Below, piece by piece: positions 4,312 through 9,467 of a stretch of 9,467 nucleotides of DNA; within the stretch, counting starts at the first letter, position 1, and every line of letters begins with the position of its first letter. The notes below the pieces were generated by a model. It was not told the origin of the DNA and did no database searches. It was given only the letters and a program-made list of their open reading frames with translations. Source of the DNA: X23 sp050251575 (GTDB lineage: Bacteria > Bacillota > Clostridia > SK-Y3). The stretch spans positions 1 to 9,467 of the forward strand of contig JBFWMP010000110.1 in NCBI GenBank assembly GCA_050251575.1, in the 5' to 3' direction. The position numbers and the translations under genes were made by a program.

Positions 4312-6227
4312 AATTCTCTTGCTTGTTTAATAGTTAATAATTTTATATCTAGCTCTTTTGCTTTTTTTGCTTTTGAAGATGAGGTGTTTAAGTCATCCAC
4401 TACCAAATGCGTTGTGTTTTTGCTAACACCTGATACGATTCTTCCTCCTTTGTCTTCAATGTGTTTCTGAAGATCGGAGTCACGTACTCCAGTAAAACAA
4501 ACCGAAATATGTGATAGCTCAGATGAGCTAGATTGCTTCTCTTCTCTCACATAAAAATTAACACATAATTCAGATGAAATTTGTAAGAATTCTCTCATTC
4601 CACCTGCTATAGCGTTTATAGTTGCTACAGAAATACCCTTAATCCTCCCTAAGAACTGAATGGAAGATACGCTAACTTGTGGGTCGAACACGACTGACAT
4701 CTCATGGTCAGACAAATTTTCTATTATCGCATTGGCTTTCTTTTCGCCTACACCATCAAAACAATCGCTTGACTCCATCAGCTTAGCCAAACTTATTTTT
4801 GCTGGATGTGAATATAGAAGTTCGTTCATTTGCCTCCTGTATGAATTAACTGTCTCCTCTCCAATTCCAGGCACACTAAGCAATTCCCAATCGAAAAGCT
4901 TAACAAATTTAACTAAATTGTATATTCCGTAGTGATCACAAATAACTCTTATAGAGCCTTCTGAAAAATTTTCAAAGCCCATAGACTTAAAAAAGTATAC
5001 AATCTTAGCCAAACCAATGCCTTTGCAATCTTTATTTGAGCAAACCAAATCTGTCATTGTAGTATTCCACGAAGTGTGTGATCCGCATGACGGGCATTGT
5101 CCGAATTCATTTGCAACGTAGCTTCCAGATTCACGTTTGTCATAGCACTTTATAATCTTAGGTATAACCGACCCAGATAATATAACATCAACTTCTGATC
5201 CTGGCTGTATGTTGTTGTTTATTACAAATCTCAGATTGTTTCCAGTAGGATTGTCAATAACAGCTCCATTAATTTCAACTGGTTCAATTTGAACTGTTGG
5301 TCGCAAATATCCATTTTTAGACACATTGCATGTAACAGCTACAACTTTTGTTCTGCATGCCTTCTCAAAATTAGCCTTATATGCTATAGAATAGTTAGGA
5401 TTTCCAGTTTCTTGGTGCCTACCAAGTTCAATTTGTTTGTGCTTTGAGTCAACAGTTATAACTAGTCCGTCAATATCAAATCTATTTGACCACTCTGAAT
5501 ACAAAGTGGAAAGCAGGTCTTCATTTAGCTCCTTTACAAAAAGAACTGTAAAATTAATTTCTGGACAACATGAAGCTGAAAGCAAAAACAAATCATCGAT
5601 ATATGTTGCTGACTGCCTATCTGGTATTAAATACTGAAGATAGCTAACATATTTTATTTCTTCTGGAGGAGTTTCTTGCGCAAATATGCCAGCGACTGTC
5701 CCACGTCTTGTCTTATATATCTCTCCTGATTTTTGGTTTACTTTGCCAGCGAAGTGGTTATTCCAGTTGTCTATAGATATAATTGCCTCTCCACCAGTAT
5801 ATTGGCTTTCACCAAATCTACCATGAATCATACTTCTGATGTGTTTGTCAGATTTCTGACCTTCATTATCAGAAGATCCTCTAGTCCATGCTTTAAGATT
5901 CTTTTCATCTACAAGTAGTGAAATGCCATCGTATTTAGGCATCACAACTAAAGCATCGTAATCAGTAAGGCCTATTGAAGCAACCCACTTTTTCAATTCC
6001 TGGAAGCTCTTGACCTTATTTAGGCTCTTCATTTGTCTTGGAAGCTTCTCTTTTCTTCCAGATGAAGTTGGAGATGGTTCTATTTCCTTAAATAACTGAT
6101 GGTTTGGATTCAATTCGTACAATTTGTTTCTTAATTCATCGTAATCCAAGTCGCTAACAATTGACTCGCCAGACCTATATGCGTTATTTAATTTGCAAAT
6201 AAGTTCATAAATTTCATTTTCGCTCAT
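4299..6227 (-). CDS. ligA: NAD+-dependent DNA ligase (LigA type)
   Basis: The 642-residue enzyme seals 3'-OH/5'-phosphate nicks using NAD+. Near the N-terminus DLDYDELRNKLYEL (26-39) is the Ia-domain NMN-binding region. K98 in MPKYDGISL is the adenylated lysine, followed by TRG (115-117), E147 in GGEAII, DGLVITVD (motif IV) and YSIAYK (motif V). A four-Cys zinc finger uses C378, C381, C396 and C401. Helix-hairpin-helix motifs are seen at SVPGIGEETV (451-460), FDGVGEKKAN (490-499) and RIKGIS (528-533). A C-terminal BRCT domain spans about 575-642. The length is near bacterial LigA (about 670), and all domains are present. The usual Tyr-His pair of domain Ia appears as Ala-Tyr or Tyr-Arg, depending on gap placement. 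It is likely used in phage DNA replication or repair, has its own promoter, and is coupled to the membrane protein downstream. Confidence 0.96.
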   Translation of the reverse strand: MSENEIYELICKLNNAYRSGESIVSDLDYDELRNKLYELNPNHQLFKEIEPSPTSSGRKEKLPRQMKSLNKVKSFQELKKWVASIGLTDYDALVVMPKYDGISLLVDEKNLKAWTRGSSDNEGQKSDKHIRSMIHGRFGESQYTGGEAIISIDNWNNHFAGKVNQKSGEIYKTRRGTVAGIFAQETPPEEIKYVSYLQYLIPDRQSATYIDDLFLLSASCCPEINFTVLFVKELNEDLLSTLYSEWSNRFDIDGLVITVDSKHKQIELGRHQETGNPNYSIAYKANFEKACRTKVVAVTCNVSKNGYLRPTVQIEPVEINGAVIDNPTGNNLRFVINNNIQPGSEVDVILSGSVIPKIIKCYDKRESGSYVANEFGQCPSCGSHTSWNTTMTDLVCSNKDCKGIGLAKIVYFFKSMGFENFSEGSIRVICDHYGIYNLVKFVKLFDWELLSVPGIGEETVNSYRRQMNELLYSHPAKISLAKLMESSDCFDGVGEKKANAIIENLSDHEMSVVFDPQVSVSSIQFLGRIKGISVATINAIAGGMREFLQISSELCVNFYVREEKQSSSSELSHISVCFTGVRDSDLQKHIEDKGGRIVSGVSKNTTHLVVDDLNTSSSKAKKAKELDIKLLTIKQARELWYF

Positions 6228-6253
6228 AATCTTTTTTATTTAATATTTTAATG

Positions 6254-6284
6254 CAAATATAGCAATAATATTCATATATGCAAA
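6254..6284 (-). promoter_or_regulatory. Bacteroidota-type promoter for the ligase operon
   Basis: On the minus strand TTTG (6284-6281), a 19-nt spacer and TATATTTG (6261-6254) are followed by CATTA. The ligase ATG is 26 nt beyond, with an A-rich leader (aataaaaaagatt). Spacing is identical to the recombinase promoter, and again the TTTG is part of the upstream terminator's T-tract. Confidence 0.75.
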
Positions 6285-6311
6285 AAAGAGAGACTAAAAA
6301 GCCTCTCTTTT
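6281..6311 (-). terminator. Terminator after dUTPase
   Basis: The minus-strand RNA forms an 11-pair stem (6311-6301 with 6294-6284), including one G-U, around a 6-nt loop (ttttta), and runs into a T-tract ending at 6282. It starts four bases after the dUTPase stop. On the plus strand the G-U becomes an A-C mismatch, so it is best on the minus strand, where it is needed. Confidence 0.85.
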
Positions 6312-6315
6312 AACA

Positions 6316-6753
6316 TTATTTAATACCAGTAGAACCAAATCCACCTTCACCACGTTCTGTTTCGTCTAGCATTTCTACCAAATCGAATTCTTTAACCTCA
6401 GCAATAGGATTAAATATTAGCTGAGCTATTTTATCTCCGCTTTCAATTACATATGGTTCTTCTCCAAGGTTTATAAGTATGACTCCAACCTCTCCACTAA
6501 AACCACAGTCCACACACCCAGGGGTATTTAATACTGTTACTCCATGTTTTAGCGCTATTCCGCTTTTAGGTCTAACCTGACACTCGAACCCCCTAGGAAC
6601 CTGAAGATGTATTCCAGTTCCGATTAGCGCTCTTTTCCCTGGAAGCAATGTGATCGGTTCGTTGATGAATGCCCTAATATCCATTCCAGCGTCTCCCTCA
6701 TGAGCATACGATGGGAGAGAATTATTGCTTTTATTAACAATTTTTAAACCCAT
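6316..6753 (-). CDS. dut: dUTP diphosphatase (dUTPase)
   Basis: The 145-residue trimeric-type dUTPase hydrolyses dUTP to dUMP and pyrophosphate, keeping uracil out of DNA and feeding dTMP synthesis. All five family motifs are present: AGMDIRA (22-28), RPKSGIALKHG (61-71), NTPGCVDCGFSGEVGV (76-91) with catalytic D82, GDKIAQLIF (106-114), and the C-terminal glycine-rich arm RGEGGFGSTG (134-143). Position 85 is Phe where many members have the Tyr that stacks on the deoxyribose. Length is normal for the family. It is the last gene of the five-gene minus operon, starts five bases after the preceding stop, and ends just before a strong terminator. Confidence 0.97.
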   Translation of the reverse strand: MGLKIVNKSNNSLPSYAHEGDAGMDIRAFINEPITLLPGKRALIGTGIHLQVPRGFECQVRPKSGIALKHGVTVLNTPGCVDCGFSGEVGVILINLGEEPYVIESGDKIAQLIFNPIAEVKEFDLVEMLDETERGEGGFGSTGIK

Positions 6754-6758
6754 ACTTT

Positions 6759-7124
6759 TTAAACGTTTTTATTTTTAATTTTATACTTTCTTAAATAATT
6801 CAAAGTAACGTTATAGTTACGTTTTTCACCACACATTCTGTCATATATTGGAAGAGCTAGCTTTCCTATGTCTGACAGCTCAACTTCTACATTTTCATTC
6901 TCATATCTTACATAATATCCATTTGCTGTCATTTGCTTTCCATTTGCAGCAAAGCTAACATTTGTAGGAGAGCAAGTTTTTCCACCTCCAGAACTTAAAA
7001 TATCAGCTGCTGTTTTAACGGACTTAACTATTGCAGCCAAAATCATGTTAGTTCCAAACAAAAGAACTTTTTTTGAGGGGCGCAGCTTGTCTAGTCTCTG
7101 TCCTTTTTTATTTTCAGTAGTCAT
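6759..7124 (-). CDS. Unknown phage protein with NUMOD-like segment
   Basis: The product has 121 residues. The basic N-terminus (KKGQRLDKLRPSKK) is followed by VLLFGTNMILAAIVKSVKTA, then AADIL, a Gly-rich spacer, TNVSFAANGKQMTANGYYVR and Y. This order ('...S-x-x-x-A-A-x-x-L ... N-V-S-x-A-x-N-G-K-x-x-x-A-x-G-Y-x-x-R-Y') resembles the NUMOD1-type helix-turn-helix modules found near homing endonucleases and in other phage DNA-binding proteins. No nuclease domain is present. The C-terminal part (DIGKLALPIYDRMCGEKRN) has no recognised motif. The first four bases overlap the stop of the upstream gene (ATGA), and dUTPase follows. A sequence-specific DNA-binding role is an inference; the protein could simply be a conserved phage unknown. 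Confidence 0.7.
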   Translation of the reverse strand: MTTENKKGQRLDKLRPSKKVLLFGTNMILAAIVKSVKTAADILSSGGGKTCSPTNVSFAANGKQMTANGYYVRYENENVEVELSDIGKLALPIYDRMCGEKRNYNVTLNYLRKYKIKNKNV

Positions 7125-7549
7125 TGGCCTAGCATTTCTTTTAGTTGATCAACTCCGAAGCGCTTAATTGTGTTGCCAATTATGAAATTGTCTGACATTG
7201 ATATTCCATCAACCATAAGCTCAATCATTCTAGCATTAGACCAAACTTTAAAACCAACATTAAAATATTCCAGGAATGCAACTGAAAGCATGATGTGCAT
7301 GTAAACATCTCCAGCCTCATCAGTGGTTAAAATTGATTCTTTAGTTACACCTATTTGCCTTGCTATAACATCAATAAATTCTGAGTGAGACTCTTTGAAT
7401 GAATCTATAGTCAGCTCTTTTTCACCTTCAAGGCTTTCGACATATAGCGTTGCATTGAAAACTTTTACTCCCATTATTTCCTTTCCAAGTAAACCTGGAA
7501 TTGACTGGAATAACTGCTTTAATTCGGACGTTTCTCTTTTTTTCTTCAT
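7121..7549 (-). CDS. Unknown phage protein, 142 residues
   Basis: The product starts MKKKRETSELKQLFQSIPGL. A beta-rich part follows (IMGVKVFNATLYVESLEG), then helical segments (FIDVIARQIGVTKESILTT, DVYMHIMLSVAFLEYFNVGF). The C-terminus is MSDNFIIGNTIKRFGVDQLK and a few more residues. There is no signal peptide; the 'HIMLSVAFLEYF' stretch is hydrophobic but short and probably a buried helix. It overlaps by four bases with both the upstream peptidase and the downstream gene, so it is firmly within the operon. I do not recognise a family. Confidence 0.75.
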   Translation of the reverse strand: MKKKRETSELKQLFQSIPGLLGKEIMGVKVFNATLYVESLEGEKELTIDSFKESHSEFIDVIARQIGVTKESILTTDEAGDVYMHIMLSVAFLEYFNVGFKVWSNARMIELMVDGISMSDNFIIGNTIKRFGVDQLKEMLGQ

Positions 7550-7989
7550 ACGGTAAATATTTCTATTTTTTTATTCTGGTCAAAATCATAGGTGTCAATG
7601 TGAACCCAGTTGACTCCACCTTCAAGTCTAATTGGATGCGGAAGCTTGTCTTGGTTTGCCACAATGAAGTCTCTTACTTGCTGCGCTGTCATACCTTCAA
7701 CATCAAAATCAAAAGCCCTGAACAAAATATGAGCACTTACATATGATTTGTTTGCTGCAGATTTCTCTTTAATTATTTGGCACGCTGTGCACCTGCATCC
7801 GCGCTGAGAAAATTGCCCTCCTCTACTCCAGTTGTTGACTGTAATTGGCTTACCAATAAGCTCTCTTACTGCTTGAAGTGTCTCAAGTATTCTTTCGTCA
7901 AAGAAAGACCAAGCTCGTTGCCCATGTGTTTTGAATACGTGAGGGCAAACGAGCTCTTCTAAACTAAAATTCTTAGGCTTGTAAGTCAT
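7546..7989 (-). CDS. M15-type zinc peptidase, likely peptidoglycan-cleaving
   Basis: The 147-residue protein resembles D-Ala-D-Ala carboxypeptidase / DD-peptidases of family M15 (M15A / Peptidase_M15_3), which in phages often act as endolysins. The N-terminus FSLEELVCPH is typical. Predicted zinc ligands are H87 and D94 in SAHILFRAFD and H130 in NWVHID, with E123 (RLEGG) as probable catalytic base. The usual S-x-H-x-x-G-x-A-x-D motif has Phe90 instead of Gly. C65, C67 and C70 (GCRCTAC) form an unusual cluster. There is no signal peptide, so as an endolysin it would need a holin to reach the cell wall. Its start overlaps the DUF4494 gene by 17 nt. A virion-associated role is an alternative. 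Confidence 0.85.
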   Translation of the reverse strand: MTYKPKNFSLEELVCPHVFKTHGQRAWSFFDERILETLQAVRELIGKPITVNNWSRGGQFSQRGCRCTACQIIKEKSAANKSYVSAHILFRAFDFDVEGMTAQQVRDFIVANQDKLPHPIRLEGGVNWVHIDTYDFDQNKKIEIFTV

Positions 7990-8521
7990 TCTGTATGTAC
8001 CTTAAGTAATCGTTATCTACTAAAATTGATTCAATTTTACTCATTGATATGCTGTCAATCTTCCAGTCAACTGTGCAGTCAGCAAGGTGCTTTGACACAA
8101 TCTCGCTTGATTCAACAGCCGTAACAGCCGGAACCCAATAGTCTGACGAGCTAGCTTTTTTAAGCTTACCTGATTTTTCGTCAAGCGCATAAAAATTCAC
8201 CTTTGTTCTGAATAAAGCCATAGTTTCAGGGTCTTCAAGAGTAATCTCAGTTGAATTTCCAACTTCACCATTGTCAATTGTCAGTCCGTTGAATAGAATT
8301 TTTTCAATTTCAACTTGCTTAACACCAGTGATTTTTGCTGATGATGGACTTGTTGTCAGTAGCTCAAAATATGGAAGCGCTGAAGACTCTAGGTCGGCCA
8401 AATTAATAGCTCGTACAATAACTTGACTTTTTACAGTCTTAACTTTCATCGTGTCTAGGTCTTGCTTATCGTATTGACCTGTAACTACGAACCAATAATA
8501 ATCTTTTTCTTCTAAAATCAT
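7973..8521 (-). CDS. DUF4494 domain protein
   Basis: The product has 182 residues. The N-terminal YYWFVVTGQYDKQD, the middle FRTKVNFYALDEKSGKLKKA and the C-terminal ADCTVDWKIDSISMSKIESI match the pattern of DUF4494. That family of Bacteroidota and their phages has the hallmark 'K-V-x-F-x-x-L-D-E-K-S-G-K-x-K'. The biochemical function is not established. The sequence between about 60 and 100 (KITGVKQVEIEKILFNGLTI and on) is a linker between two halves that look alike, since each ends in 'I-x-x-V/I-x-x-x-x-I-x-x-I'. It is the first gene of the minus operon and has a promoter 32 nt upstream of its ATG. Recognition is from memory of the family. Confidence 0.8.
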   Translation of the reverse strand: MILEEKDYYWFVVTGQYDKQDLDTMKVKTVKSQVIVRAINLADLESSALPYFELLTTSPSSAKITGVKQVEIEKILFNGLTIDNGEVGNSTEITLEDPETMALFRTKVNFYALDEKSGKLKKASSSDYWVPAVTAVESSEIVSKHLADCTVDWKIDSISMSKIESILVDNDYLRYIQNDLQA

Positions 8522-8660
8522 AACCTTTACGTTTTGTTGTTTTTAATATTGTGCAAATATAAGCAAATATTTACTATAAAACAAGCATTTAACATTATTT
8601 ATTTATAATAATATTGTTAAGCCTATCTAAATAATATTAGATTTCCTATGTTCAATATGT
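8522..8660 (-). promoter_or_regulatory. AT-rich intergenic gap with promoter of the DUF4494-dut operon
   Basis: This 139-nt gap is the only long non-coding stretch. On the minus strand TATATTTG (8561-8554) followed by CACAA matches the -7 box of the other two promoters. The -33 box is less good: CTTG (8585-8582) at 20 nt spacing. The rest (8590-8650) is very AT-rich with imperfect inverted repeats, for example ATCTAA/TTAGAT around 8625-8642. It has no clear G-C stem plus T-tract, so a terminator for the upstream gene is doubtful. No open frame of note was seen. Confidence 0.55.
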
Positions 8661-9467
8661 TTAATTTGCCTTGTTCATAATTTCAAGATACTCGAATAGC
8701 GCAATGTTTATTGACTGGTTGAAGAAATATCCTTCTCCAGTGAACTCTGGAAGCGCTTCTAAGTACTTTGTTAGACCAGCTATAACCTTGTCTCTATACT
8801 TAAATTCAGTGCTTGCAAAGTCTTTGTTTACAAGAAAGAACAAGTGTGGCATAAATAGCTCTTTTACAACTTTTCCGTCAACAACAGATTCATCCAGTGA
8901 TTTCAAAAACTTGTTATTCAGCCTATTTTTGTAAAATGGAGAATACCAAACTCCACTAGTATATGCAAGAGAATAGTATGAGTTTTGTTTTATTGGAAGC
9001 TTAAACCACTTGCAAATATGCTCATGATAAACAACGTCAGCCAGGAATAAAATTGGAATATAAATCATAGACCATAGGAAATTTTTGAGATTGCTAAGCT
9101 TTTTTCCTGAGAAATTCTCATATGATTTTCTAAATCCATATGCAAAATACCAATTATAAGCCCCTCGCTTAACTTTAACTGTGTTTTTGAAGTTTGCGTC
9201 TCTGTCTTCAATTCTGTCTTTGAACGAAGTCCCAAGCTTGCAGTAAGTCCAGTTGTGAAGATGTCTTGAATAATATGGATTGTAGATTACGTGATTATTG
9301 TCTACAACATACTTTAACATATCCTCGGCTATGATTTTTGCAACAACACTAACACTTCCTTCTGTTATGTTTTCATCTCCAATTCTCTTTAAAATTGGAA
9401 TAAGATTCCATATTTGATCCTGAGATACGAACGGGCTCTGGCATACATCAATATTGATTCCAGATCG
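8661..9467 (-). CDS. Unknown large phage protein, N-terminus outside window
   Basis: The frame stays open from the stop at 8661 to the right edge: 268 residues with no start required inside. The ATG at 9320 is internal, because 49 further codons upstream are open, beginning RSGINIDVCQSPFVSQDQIW. Counting from the edge, a hydrophobic segment lies at about 130-146 (FLWSMIYIPILFLADVV). It is flanked by basic regions and could be one membrane span or a buried helix. The protein is rich in Tyr, Asn, Lys and Phe (IYNPYYSRHLHNWTYCKL; YNWYFAYGFRKSYENF). No family is recognised. The promoter is outside the window, and the gene is followed by the AT-rich gap. Confidence 0.75.
   Translation of the reverse strand, partial: RSGINIDVCQSPFVSQDQIWNLIPILKRIGDENITEGSVSVVAKIIAEDMLKYVVDNNHVIYNPYYSRHLHNWTYCKLGTSFKDRIEDRDANFKNTVKVKRGAYNWYFAYGFRKSYENFSGKKLSNLKNFLWSMIYIPILFLADVVYHEHICKWFKLPIKQNSYYSLAYTSGVWYSPFYKNRLNNKFLKSLDESVVDGKVVKELFMPHLFFLVNKDFASTEFKYRDKVIAGLTKYLEALPEFTGEGYFFNQSINIALFEYLEIMNKAN

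Noticed and set aside
7501..7962. Plus-strand frames (7501-7746 and 7777-7962)
   Set aside because: Antisense to the M15 peptidase and its neighbour, whose motifs are clear; no support for coding.
8590..8650. AT-rich hairpins as a terminator or replication origin
   Set aside because: Stems are short, without G-C pairs, and have mismatches; no T-tract or repeated iterons, so only the promoter was kept.
1..9467. Stop-codon reassignment, as known in some crAss-like phages
   Set aside because: TAA, TAG (for example 786-788) and TGA (for example 1370-1372) all end convincing genes at expected places; no gene is interrupted by in-frame stops.
1..9467. tRNA genes, CRISPR array, insertion sequence, diversity-generating retroelement
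   Set aside because: No cloverleaf-like segment, spaced direct repeats, transposase or reverse transcriptase motif was seen on either strand.

Overview
This looks like a piece of the genome of a tailed phage (or a closely related prophage) of a Bacteroidota host. The sequence is AT-rich, all three stop codons are used as stops, and start codons are preceded by A-rich stretches instead of GGAGG-type ribosome binding sites. Three intergenic gaps on the minus strand carry Bacteroidota-style promoter boxes (TTTG, then 19-20 nt, then TAnnTTTG). The gene content fits a phage: dUTPase, NAD-dependent DNA ligase, an M15-type peptidase, a DUF4494 protein, a small tyrosine recombinase, and a packed array of tiny unknown genes. 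DUF4494 with dUTPase and ligase is a combination I associate with crAss-like and other large gut Bacteroidota phages. That assignment is an inference, since no capsid, portal, terminase or polymerase gene lies in the window.

Layout: positions 1-3404 form one plus-strand array of twelve very small genes. Most are separated by 1-15 nt or overlap, so they probably share a transcript whose promoter lies to the left of the window. Members include a DUF551-like protein and a diverged second copy of it, a lipoprotein with a C-terminal membrane segment (possible unimolecular spanin), and a pair of tandem paralogues at the end. The array ends in a strong hairpin terminator at about 3296-3330. The last reading frame oddly runs through this hairpin into the 3' end of the opposing recombinase gene.

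Positions 3334-9467 are all minus strand. Read in transcription order they are: an incomplete unknown gene (9467 to 8661); an AT-rich gap with a promoter; a five-gene operon (DUF4494, M15 peptidase, two unknowns, dUTPase); a terminator-promoter junction; ligase plus a small two-helix membrane protein; a second terminator-promoter junction; and the tyrosine recombinase, which converges on the plus-strand array. In both junctions the T-tract of the upstream terminator also supplies the TTTG -33 box of the next promoter.

Functionally, the minus-strand block supports DNA metabolism: dUTP removal, nick sealing and recombination. The M15 peptidase, the membrane protein and the lipoprotein are candidate lysis parts, but that grouping is only a hypothesis. 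The plus-strand array is probably accessory or early host-interaction genes of unknown function. I see no tRNA, rRNA, CRISPR array or insertion sequence.
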